DNA from: Oceanobacillus limi
GTDB taxonomy: Bacteria > Bacillota > Bacilli > Bacillales > Amphibacillaceae
Direction of reading: 5' to 3'
Assembly: GCF_900111445.1 (NCBI RefSeq)
Contig: NZ_FOHE01000012.1
Location: forward strand, 1 to 64,000
Length of the DNA stretch: 64,000 nt
Each line of letters starts with the position of its first letter. Position 1 is the first letter of the stretch. This document shows, in pieces, positions 47,660 through 54,211 of the stretch. The notes below the pieces were generated by a model. It saw only the letters and a list, made by a program, of their open reading frames with translations. It ran no database searches and was not told the DNA's origin. Made by a program: the position numbers and the translations under genes.

Positions 47660-48916
47660 TTAATGTTCGACTTCTCTTGTACTCCATTCTTCTACGCTCT
47701 GTCTCAAATCATAACCAGATGGACTTTGGTAAACTCGCAATCCAAACTCAGGTGCAATAGCAAAAAGATGATCGAAAATATCCGATTGAATCGCTTCGTA
47801 TTGAATCCACCTAATATCATTAATAAAGGCATATATTTCCAATGGAACCCCATGTTCCGTTGGCGCTAACTGCCGCACCATCAACGTTAAATCTTGCCTA
47901 ATTCCAGGATGATGCTCCACATAATTACGAACGTAAGCCCGGAAAACGCCTATGTTTGTCAGTGCCCTTCCATTCACCGGATTGGTTCGACTGATCTCAT
48001 TTTTCATATTGTACGCTTCAATCTCACGTTCTCGATTAACTACATAATCGGTTAAGTAATGAATCCCTTTAAATTTTGCTATCATTTCCTCCGTACAAAA
48101 TGAAATACTTGTTGTATCGATATAGATAAATCGCTTCATCCGACGTCCACCTGACCGTTCCATTCCTCTCCAGTTTTTAAAGGAATCCGATATTAATGCA
48201 TAGCTCGGAACCGTCGTGATTGTCTTGTCCCAGTTTTGTACCTTAATCGTATTTAATGAGATATCAATAATATCCCCATCCGCGCCATATTTAGGCATTT
48301 CAATCCAATCACCCACACGAACCATATCATTTGCGGACAATTGAATTCCTGCAACCAGTCCTAAGATGGAATCCCGAAACACAAGCATAATGACAGCCGA
48401 AAGGGCTCCAAATCCGCTTAGAAAAATCATCGGACTTTTGCCCATCATGTTCGCAATAACCAAAATGATCCCAAGCGTAAATAATATTATTTTAACAACT
48501 TGAAGGTATCCTTTTATCGGTCTAATTTTGGATACCTCGTACGTTTGATAAATGTCGTGAAGCGCATCTAATAAACTATTAATCACCATTAAACCAACGA
48601 TCGTTAAATAGATGATCGATCCTTTTTCAATTATCGTTTCATAATTAGAGAAGGTTGAAGCAAAATGATAGATGATAATTACTGGCACAACATGAGATAA
48701 CTTATGGAACACCTTCCTTTCCAAAAGCATATTATCCCACTTGTATTTACTCGTTGTTACCATGTGATTGATCATCCGGATAACAACCTTCTTCGTAATA
48801 AAATTTGCCAAAAAACAAATCAATGCGATGAATAAAATCATGATCAACACAGAAAGGTAAGTTGCTAAGGTCGTATTTACACCGTAATCTACTAGCCATT
48901 TATTAATATAGTCCAT
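47660..48916 (-). CDS. Mechanosensitive channel, MscS family (YbdG-like size)
   Basis: A 418-residue MscS-type channel with about five helices. The pore helix is near 160-185 (FLSGFGALSAVIMLVFRDSILGLVAGIQLSANDMVRVGDWIEMP), including the conserved GDWIE step into the beta domain (NTIKVQNWDKTITTVPSYALISDSFKNW). The long C-terminal cytosolic domain with TNIGVFRAYVRNYV resembles E. coli YbdG. It would release solutes upon osmotic downshock. RBS TGGAGGAGAATA. No partner gene. Confidence 0.88.
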   Translation of the reverse strand: MDYINKWLVDYGVNTTLATYLSVLIMILFIALICFLANFITKKVVIRMINHMVTTSKYKWDNMLLERKVFHKLSHVVPVIIIYHFASTFSNYETIIEKGSIIYLTIVGLMVINSLLDALHDIYQTYEVSKIRPIKGYLQVVKIILFTLGIILVIANMMGKSPMIFLSGFGALSAVIMLVFRDSILGLVAGIQLSANDMVRVGDWIEMPKYGADGDIIDISLNTIKVQNWDKTITTVPSYALISDSFKNWRGMERSGGRRMKRFIYIDTTSISFCTEEMIAKFKGIHYLTDYVVNREREIEAYNMKNEISRTNPVNGRALTNIGVFRAYVRNYVEHHPGIRQDLTLMVRQLAPTEHGVPLEIYAFINDIRWIQYEAIQSDIFDHLFAIAPEFGLRVYQSPSGYDLRQSVEEWSTREVEH

Positions 48917-49107
48917 TATTCTCCTCCATATATCAGCTACAATCCATACAGAATATGCGTGCCATTTGAAAAATATGAAGGGAGCGCTTCGAATAGAATC
49001 TGGGTAGGAATAGTAATAGCAGTTTCTCTCGTTCTATGAAGACTGCTGATTGCCACTATAGACAGGACGCATTGTATACATATACGAAAACATCAACTCT
49101 TCAATAG

Positions 49108-49148
49108 AAAAATCCGAACGAATTCTGATGAAAGAATTGGTTCGGATC
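49108..49148 (-). terminator. Terminator after the VLRF1 gene
   Basis: On the minus strand GATCCGAACCAATTC (49148-) pairs with GAATTCGTTCGGATT, then TTTCTATTG. The rest of the gap 48917-49107 shows nothing clear. Confidence 0.82.
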
Positions 49149-49185
49149 TCCCTAGTACTTTAACTCTTGTTCCCATCATCTCCCT

Positions 49186-49989
49186 TTAAGCTAGGACCAC
49201 ATCAAAGACTTTCTGCTCTTCATGATCGAGCATATTTTTATTTACAATATCTGTCACATATTTATTCATATTCTTCATCAAGTCTTTCGCTTCCTCTTTA
49301 TCACCCACCAGATAAATCGAATCCCACCGCTTGTCCTTGGCAAGCTTATCTAATTTCGATGCAATTGTTTTATACCAACGATATCGATTCGCTTCAAACC
49401 GTTGCTGGAACTCGTCTGGTTTCATATCACTTCCACCTAATCCTACTGATGCCTGCACATTCTGAGGACCGGTGTGCTCCTTCCAATCTTCTGTATCCAA
49501 ATCTAACTCAAATAGTTTGGTATCTTTTAAACTTCCTAGCTCTGAATCGATAACTTTAATCGCTTCTTTTTGTGTCAAAATGATACCGGTTTTTGGAAAC
49601 TTTTGATACATTTCTTTTAATTGATCTACTTTTGCGGTTTCTTCCCAATAAAATTTCGTTTCCACCGGCATCTGAAACCGTTCCGCAAACCAAATTTCTT
49701 CATTAGGAGTAGCAAATACGACGATGCTTTTTGAGAGATTTAGCTCGTTATCATGCACATACTGTTGGACTTTTTCTTTGATCTTTTTAAAATTCTTTTG
49801 TTCCTCCACATCTCCATCCGCTTTTAAGTAATTTTCAAAACGATTGAGACCGTTTTTTAGGTGAATTTTCCATTCTCCACCCTGCTGTTCTGGATCAGCT
49901 GGATCCGTATTTAAGTACATCGAAAACACACGGTGAGGTTTTTCTAGATACACACTTTCTAGCTTTTCCATTACCTTTTTCATGTCCAT
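49186..49989 (-). CDS. VLRF1/baeRF-type release-factor-like protein
   Basis: A 267-residue protein of the bacterial eRF1-like release factors (VLRF1 group, related to eukaryotic Vms1/ANKZF1). Opening RVFSMYLNTDPADPEQQGGEWKIHLKNGL, central VLRF1 segment with a catalytic-loop Gln region (VGLGGSDMKPDEFQQRFEANRYRWY), and a C-terminal alpha/beta part (DSIYLVGDKEEAKDLM). Relatives cleave peptidyl-tRNA on stalled ribosomes; in Bacteria the role is mostly inferred. AAGGAG lies 12 bases before ATG. Next to a tRNA gene, probably by chance. Confidence 0.75.
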   Translation of the reverse strand: MDMKKVMEKLESVYLEKPHRVFSMYLNTDPADPEQQGGEWKIHLKNGLNRFENYLKADGDVEEQKNFKKIKEKVQQYVHDNELNLSKSIVVFATPNEEIWFAERFQMPVETKFYWEETAKVDQLKEMYQKFPKTGIILTQKEAIKVIDSELGSLKDTKLFELDLDTEDWKEHTGPQNVQASVGLGGSDMKPDEFQQRFEANRYRWYKTIASKLDKLAKDKRWDSIYLVGDKEEAKDLMKNMNKYVTDIVNKNMLDHEEQKVFDVVLA

Positions 49990-50170
49990 AAACAGGCTCC
50001 ACTCCTTTAATAAAATCTATCACTCTATTAATCAATAACCTAAAATCGATTTAATTAAACATAGAATAATACAAAATTCTACAAGAACTAGCATCCGATT
50101 TACAGAAGTGGACAACATCCAAAAAAAAATCCCAACCAACATGGATTAGGACTTTCGAATTGTTATGTAG

Positions 50171-50242
50171 AGGCGGTAACCGGATTCGAACCGGTGATGG
50201 AGGTTTTGCAGACCTCTGCCTTGGCCACTTGGCTATACCGCC
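50171..50242 (-). tRNA. tRNA-Cys (GCA)
   Basis: A complete cloverleaf on the minus strand. Acceptor GGCGGTA/TACCGCC; anticodon stem GAGGT/ACCTC with loop CTGCAAA, anticodon GCA (Cys); T-arm CCGG-TTCGAAT-CCGG. The CCA end is not encoded. The 80-codon frame drawn across it is spurious. Confidence 0.95.
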
Positions 50243-50255
50243 ATTTTTTATCAAA

Positions 50256-50291
50256 GGGGTTCCGGAGCTAGCATACACTCCCGGAATCCCC
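50256..50291 (-). terminator. Hairpin between the YjcZ gene and tRNA-Cys
   Basis: GGGG-TTCCGG-AG (50256-50267) with CT-CCGGAA-CCCC arms at the other end; on the minus strand it is followed by TTTGATAAAAAA. A probable terminator of the YjcZ gene. Confidence 0.6.
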
Positions 50292-50307
50292 ATATTTAAA
50301 GATTATA

Positions 50308-50406
50308 TTAAACGCCATAGCCTCCGACATAGGAAGTTCCTACAATGATAAGAAGGATGAACAACACTACGATTAAAGCAAATCCTCCGCCTAAATGTTC
50401 ACTCAT
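50308..50406 (-). CDS. YjcZ-family sporulation miniprotein, 32 aa
   Basis: MSEHLGGGFALIVVLFILLI followed by IVGTSYVGGYGV. RBS AAGGAGGAATTTTTG. It shares the FALIVVLFILLIIVG core with the proteins at 45821 and 46029. The 243-bp gap up to 50649 holds only a weak hairpin (AAAGGG.ATAC / GTAT..CCCTTT). Confidence 0.85.
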   Translation of the reverse strand: MSEHLGGGFALIVVLFILLIIVGTSYVGGYGV

Positions 50407-50649
50407 CAAAAATTCCTCCTTTTAAATGCTACATTAATACCCTATGTCTGAACAACTAAATGGGAAGGGCTATTGCCCAACTTTGGAATATCTGTACTAG
50501 CAATGAATCTGGTAAATCCAGCAACCATCGATCAAACAAAAAGGGATACCATCTTCTACGTTCCTTGTATCGCCCTTTCGCATATTTTAATTATAATCGC
50601 ATGACCCAACGTTAATACTACCAATAGTACAGTAAATAAGGGGAAAACA

Positions 50650-51042
50650 ATGAAGAAAATAAAAGATTGGGCAAAAAACTTAAAACGACAAATTTATGTT
50701 CTTTACTTCGCTTATAAACATGATAATGTACCATGGTATGCGAAGGTTTTTGCAGCTTGTATCGTAGCATATGCTTTCAGTCCGATTGATTTGATTCCTG
50801 ATTTTATACCGGTTCTTGGATACCTAGATGAGGTAATTATCCTACCTTTAGGAATTATGATCGCACTAAAAATGATCCCAAAAGAGACATTGGCAGAATG
50901 TGAAAAGAAAGCGAGTTATGAATTAGAACATAGGAAACCGAAAAATTGGATTATGGGAACCGTGATCATTACCTTATGGAGCATTATTTTCCTATGGGGT
51001 ACAATACAGGGATATCAACTCCTCCAAGATAAAGCACGATAA
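50650..51042 (+). CDS. ykvA: YkvA-family (DUF1232) membrane protein
   Basis: A 130-residue protein with the DUF1232 core VPWYAKVFAACIVAYAFSPIDLIPDFIPVLGYLDEVIILPLGI and a final membrane segment (WIMGTVIITLWSIIFLWG). The SPIDLIPDFIPVLGYLDE motif is diagnostic. RBS GGGG upstream of ATG. Function unknown across the family. Confidence 0.88.
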   Translation: MKKIKDWAKNLKRQIYVLYFAYKHDNVPWYAKVFAACIVAYAFSPIDLIPDFIPVLGYLDEVIILPLGIMIALKMIPKETLAECEKKASYELEHRKPKNWIMGTVIITLWSIIFLWGTIQGYQLLQDKAR

Positions 51043-51062
51043 AGAGGAGTGTGAGATGAACG

Positions 51063-51196
51063 AACGAAACCGACATTTACTGGCAGTTATATCCGAGGTC
51101 AATTAAGCTCCTATGGACATGCATTAGACAAAATTCATGTTATATCGATTGATTCTCCAACATAAGATGACGTTGTAGGAGTTCAAATATAAATAG
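51063..51196 (+). pseudogene. Possible decayed small gene
   Basis: After GAGGAGTGTGAG and ATG (51057) the frame ends at 16 codons. A different frame reads FTGSYIRGQLSSYGHALDKI, then HVISIDSPT, a TAA, then DDVVGVQI and TAA. It looks like a coding remnant with a frameshift and an internal stop. The family is not recognised and the call is weak. Confidence 0.25.
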
Positions 51197-51211
51197 GGTG
51201 GTGTCAAGTGC

Positions 51212-51439
51212 ATGAAAGGTCTTTATAAAGGACTAATAGGTGCGGTAATTGGCGGTGCTACAGCTGGTTTCTGGTTAATGATGGACCTCGTCCTTCCCGA
51301 ACCAATCGGAGACTACTTATTATTTGGAATGATGGGAATCGTAAACGCAATTATAGGATGGCAAGTCGCACGAGTCGTAGGAAAACGGGAAGAAGCAGTG
51401 AAGCAGAGGGACGGTTCTTTTGCTTCCTCTAGCTCGTAA
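51212..51439 (+). CDS. Small two-helix membrane protein with REP-derived C-terminus
   Basis: A 75-residue protein: TM1 LIGAVIGGATAGFWLMMDLVL, TM2 YLLFGMMGIVNAIIGWQVARVV, then KREEAVKQRDGSFASSSS. The last 12 or so codons and the stop come from a REP-like repeat (51400-51427), so the natural C-terminus has been replaced. RBS GGGTGGTG upstream. Unknown function. Confidence 0.6.
   Translation: MKGLYKGLIGAVIGGATAGFWLMMDLVLPEPIGDYLLFGMMGIVNAIIGWQVARVVGKREEAVKQRDGSFASSSS
51400..51427. repeat. REP-like repeat, copy 2
   Basis: GAAGCAGAGGGACGGTTCTT plus TTGCTTCC. Lies inside the 3' end of the small membrane gene. Confidence 0.75.
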
Positions 51440-51454
51440 ATGGTGGGCAGCGGG

Positions 51455-51486
51455 GAAGCGTGGGGACGGTTCTTCTGCTTCCTTCC
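51455..51486. repeat. REP-like repeat, copy 3
   Basis: GAAGCGTGGGGACGGTTC then TTCTGCTTCCTTCCA. Only 27 bp from copy 2 and nearly identical to copy 4 at 59003. Confidence 0.75.
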
Positions 51487-51603
51487 ACTTAACCCCTATT
51501 TCGAAAGTAATAAGAGGAGGCAATTCACAACGAAAGTTCTATCCTACCTTGAGTTAAATGTAGAGATTTGGTCGAGAAGGATCGTGTAGGTATTCATAAC
51601 TGA

Positions 51604-51660
51604 TGTCCCCAAAATGTACAAAACTGGTAAAGTTTGTACGCCCATGGGGACAATTTTTTA
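51604..51660 (+). terminator. Long hairpin terminator
   Basis: TGTCCCCA (51604-51611) with TGGGGACA (51645-51652), inner arms GTACAAA/TTTGTAC, then ATTTTTTA. It closes plus-strand transcripts and stands just past the 2TM gene on the other strand. Confidence 0.8.
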
Positions 51661-51698
51661 TGAGAGTATTTAAGTACCCACTCATTTTTTCCATAAAT

Positions 51699-52019
51699 TC
51701 ATTCAGTTTTGCCATTTCCCCTGATCCTAATCATGAAGTACAAGGTAATGATTGTATCAATTAGTAATACAATTCCCCAAATTACTAGAAGGGAGTTTAA
51801 CGGTTGACTATCGTAAATTTGAACCCCTTCTTTTAGAGAAGTAAAATCTGATACAAACCACTCACCTATATCATTTAGACCAAAGATACTCCAACTAAAA
51901 CGATTGTCAAAAATGAAGAAAACGAGCTGTAGTATAGCAAATATCAAAAGATGAATATACCAATTACGTCTTTTTTTCTCTGCCATTACATGAATATTCT
52001 TTTTCCTAGTTTTGTCCAT
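51699..52019 (-). CDS. 2TM domain membrane protein (paralogue 2)
   Basis: A 106-residue protein with a basic N-tail and two helices: RRNWYIHLLIFAILQLVFFIF and LLVIWGIVLLIDTIITLYFMI, joined by an outer loop with IGEWF. Paralogue of the protein at 23138. ATG at 52019 has AGGGAG 8 bases upstream. It follows the ABC-2 permease gene by 47 bp on the same strand and may be the last gene of the lanthipeptide operon. An immunity role is possible only by position. Confidence 0.65.
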   Translation of the reverse strand: MDKTRKKNIHVMAEKKRRNWYIHLLIFAILQLVFFIFDNRFSWSIFGLNDIGEWFVSDFTSLKEGVQIYDSQPLNSLLVIWGIVLLIDTIITLYFMIRIRGNGKTE

Positions 52020-52066
52020 TCGTCCATCTCCCTCATCCAATTGAATTAATCTAGCAGAGAAATCTA

Positions 52067-52705
52067 TTAATAATCCTTTTTCCTATAAATGATATAAGAA
52101 ATAGCGTAGGATATAATAAAAAAAATGATAGCAACAGAAAAAAAACTGATAGAGAAAATTTCGTCAAAACCGTCCACTTTTCCCATGATCCATGTCAACA
52201 TTGCAAATACAATACCAAACATCCCCAATGAAAAGCCGATACTACATATCTGAATAAAATCTGACTTCTCTGTTCCTAATAAATAGGTTAAGGGATACGT
52301 TAAAGCGGCAATACATAAAATCAATCCCATCCCACGTAACAAATAGTTCACATAAACTTGCGTGAAAGTTATCGTCATAAAAGCATCAGCAAGTAAAAAT
52401 ATTACAGTTGTGATGAATAAGCCTAATAAAAATAACAGGATAAATATTACGTATTTACTTAGAAGGATTTTATGTCTATGTAAAGGTAAAGTGAGCTCAT
52501 ATCTATTCCAACCAGATCTACTATCCTGTTTTAACACTTCAAACGCATGTACAGGGATTAAGGCAAACGGTATAAAAGCTGCTAATCTTAGTGCTAACGA
52601 ATGCTGAGACAAGATCATGAAAGTAACGATAACTACGGTTAATAATATTGAAGACTTTATGCTTTTTTCCACCGAGTAGAAATTATTTAGAATTAGCCCT
52701 TTCAT
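52067..52705 (-). CDS. ABC-2 permease, possible lanthipeptide immunity subunit
   Basis: A 212-residue six-helix membrane protein of the ABC2_membrane_5 type (ILLTVVIVTFMILSQHSLALRL; PFALIPVHAFEVLKQDSRSGWNRYELTLPLHRHKILLSKYVIF; GMGLILCIAALTYPLTYLLG). The WNRYELTLPLHRHKIL loop is characteristic of such permeases. One base separates it from the ATPase gene. It lies directly downstream of the lanthipeptide precursors, so it may export or keep out the product (LanEFG-like). The family also occurs with GntR regulators in general stress settings, but none is present here. Confidence 0.75.
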   Translation of the reverse strand: MKGLILNNFYSVEKSIKSSILLTVVIVTFMILSQHSLALRLAAFIPFALIPVHAFEVLKQDSRSGWNRYELTLPLHRHKILLSKYVIFILLFLLGLFITTVIFLLADAFMTITFTQVYVNYLLRGMGLILCIAALTYPLTYLLGTEKSDFIQICSIGFSLGMFGIVFAMLTWIMGKVDGFDEIFSISFFSVAIIFFIISYAISYIIYRKKDY

Positions 52706-52706
52706 C

Positions 52707-53561
52707 CTATTCCCCTTTCACTAATAATTTTGTGATGTCGTCAATAGAAAATGGCTTCTTTAGAGTGAGTGGTTTAGGCAAATTTTTTTTATCAGAGACT
52801 AGGACTTCCACATGATCATCTTGCATTTTATAGGCAACTTTACTATTTACATCTATTTCCTGAAATGTCTTTTGATTACATTGAACAATTGCATAATTGT
52901 GAAGTAATTCATCCTTATCTACTTCTAATTCGATCATTCCATTTTTAATGAAAATAAGTTTATCAGCAACCTTTTCTATATCTGACGTAATGTGAGAAGA
53001 TAGTAGGATAGAGCGTTTCTTATCTTTTACGAAATGTTTAAACACATCCAATATTTCCTCCCGAGCGATCGGATCTAATCCTGATGTCGCTTCATCTAAC
53101 AGTAATAATTTTGCATCATGAGAGAGAGCAACCGCTAGCGAAAGTTTCATGGACATTCCTCTTGAAAATCCTTCTATTTCTTGATCTTTTGGTAGAGAAA
53201 AATGGTTAACATATGTAAAAAATGTTTTCTCATCCCATTGACGGTAAATATTAGCCAAAACTTTCGAAAGTTTATTAATGGTTAACTTACCCGAGAAATT
53301 CATGAGATCAAAGATAACTCCAATATCTTCCTTTACAGCAACTTGCTGTGCATGTATCATTTCTCCAAATACTTTTATATCTCCATCATCTTTTCTGCGT
53401 GTACCTAAAATGGTTCCCATCGTTGTTGATTTACCTGCACCATTTTCACCGATAAAACCGACAATAGAGCCGTATGGAACCGAAAATGATATATCCTTTA
53501 AAGCGAAATTAGAATTTGGATACAACTTTTTTAGGTTTTGAACCTCCAAAATATGCTCCAT
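52707..53561 (-). CDS. ABC ATP-binding protein, possible lanthipeptide immunity subunit
   Basis: A 284-residue ATPase. Walker A GENGAGKST, Q-loop VIFDLMNFSGKLT, signature FSRGMSMKLSLAVAL, Walker B LLLLDEATSGLDP, H-loop LSSHI. The C-terminal 70 residues form a YtrB/BcrA-like extension. RBS AAAGGAGATTCGTA. A strong hairpin (53587-53621) separates it from the precursor genes, so it would be made in smaller amounts than the peptides. Partner permease follows. Confidence 0.85.
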   Translation of the reverse strand: MEHILEVQNLKKLYPNSNFALKDISFSVPYGSIVGFIGENGAGKSTTMGTILGTRRKDDGDIKVFGEMIHAQQVAVKEDIGVIFDLMNFSGKLTINKLSKVLANIYRQWDEKTFFTYVNHFSLPKDQEIEGFSRGMSMKLSLAVALSHDAKLLLLDEATSGLDPIAREEILDVFKHFVKDKKRSILLSSHITSDIEKVADKLIFIKNGMIELEVDKDELLHNYAIVQCNQKTFQEIDVNSKVAYKMQDDHVEVLVSDKKNLPKPLTLKKPFSIDDITKLLVKGE

Positions 53562-53586
53562 TACATTACGAATCTCCTTTGTTGTT

Positions 53587-53621
53587 ACCAGGAAAAGAAT
53601 ATGCAGTATTCCTTTCCTGGT
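53587..53621 (-). promoter_or_regulatory. Stem-loop between precursor genes and ABC genes
   Basis: On the minus strand ACCAGGAAAGGAATA (53621-53607) pairs with TATTCTTTTCCTGGT (53601-53587), 15 bp with one G-U, loop of 5. There is no T-run, so it is a processing/stabilising or partial-termination element, like those after other lantibiotic structural genes. Confidence 0.75.
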
Positions 53622-53676
53622 TATTAATCTTCATGTATAAAAATCTATGTTACTATGAATGTATAAATTCTAGTTG

Positions 53677-53787
53677 TTAACAATGGTTGCTTACTGTCGA
53701 TAGGAAAATCGTTACCGTCCAAGTCCAACCTTGTGTCCCCACTTCACCTTCTTCAGGCATCTTTTGTAGTTCTAGTACATCGTTCAT
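53677..53787 (-). CDS. Class III lanthipeptide precursor A1, 36 aa
   Basis: Short gene not found by length-based calling. The leader MNDVLELQKMPEEGEV carries the LELQ motif that class III synthetases bind. The core is near GTQGWTWTVTIFLSTVSNHC, ending in Ser30-Thr-Val-Ser33-Asn-His-Cys36: the S-x-x-S-x-x-C pattern that can form labionin or lanthionine. GGAGG is followed by CGAATAAA and ATG. Same strand as LanKC. It encodes exactly the same peptide as A2, although the DNA differs at 11 positions. The processing site is not known. Confidence 0.9.
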   Translation of the reverse strand: MNDVLELQKMPEEGEVGTQGWTWTVTIFLSTVSNHC

Positions 53788-53827
53788 TTTATTCGCCTCC
53801 TTTCAAATTTCCAGGGTATCGACCAAA

Positions 53828-53938
53828 TTAGCAGTGGTTGCTTACTGTCGATAGGAAGATTGTAACTGTCCAAGTCCAACCTTGTGTTCCTACTTCGCCT
53901 TCTTCAGGCATCTTTTGTAGTTCTAATACGTCGTTCAT
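53828..53938 (-). CDS. Class III lanthipeptide precursor A2, 36 aa (identical to A1)
   Basis: Same peptide as A1: LELQ leader motif, one Cys at the last position, S-x-x-S-x-x-C end. Of 108 coding bases 11 differ from A1 and all are silent (for example GAT/GAC, CTA/TTA, ATT/ATC, TGT/TGC). The spacing of the two ATGs is 151 bp, and the surrounding RBS region (ATAAA before ATG) is alike, which shows a tandem duplication followed by strict protein conservation. RBS GGGGTGAATAAA. Confidence 0.9.
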   Translation of the reverse strand: MNDVLELQKMPEEGEVGTQGWTWTVTIFLSTVSNHC

Positions 53939-53991
53939 TTTATTCACCCCCTTTCAAGTTTCAATACCATCCAATTACAGACTACGAAGTT

Positions 53992-54013
53992 AATAACTGA
54001 TTATTCAGTTATT
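53992..54013 (-). promoter_or_regulatory. Small AT-rich hairpin between precursor genes A3 and A2
   Basis: AATAACTGA (53992-54000), loop TTAT, TCAGTTATT (54005-54013); the minus strand continues TAACTTCG, so it is not a strong terminator. It may be a processing site, or mark a separate promoter for A2/A1. Confidence 0.5.
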
Positions 54014-54057
54014 TTTCAACGCGTCATCTCTCCAAATTTTGACCAACCTCTAACAAA

Positions 54058-54198
54058 TTAATGTACTCGATCACAATTATTACTTACTGTTGACCAAAAT
54101 GTTGTTAAGATTGCTGAGACCGTTGTTATGGTTGGCCCTACTTGTGGTTGAACTTCATTGTCTTCGGGGATTTGTTGTAATTCTAAAACTTCTTTCAT
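54058..54198 (-). CDS. Class III lanthipeptide precursor A3, 46 aa
   Basis: Leader MKEVLELQQIPEDNEV with the LELQ motif, as in A1/A2. Core has more Thr/Ser (PTITTVSAILTTFWSTVSNN then CDRVH). The final motif Ser36-Thr-Val-Ser39-Asn-Asn-Cys42 lines up with A1/A2, but four residues (DRVH) follow the Cys. Additional Thr residues at 23, 25, 26, 32, 33 could be dehydrated. RBS GGAGGTGAGAAC. It lies 13 bp downstream of the LanKC stop and would be translated from the same mRNA. Confidence 0.9.
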   Translation of the reverse strand: MKEVLELQQIPEDNEVQPQVGPTITTVSAILTTFWSTVSNNCDRVH

Positions 54199-54211
54199 GT
54201 TCTCACCTCCT

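Noticed and set aside
50051-50293. 80-codon minus-strand ORF
   Set aside because: It runs through the tRNA-Cys gene.
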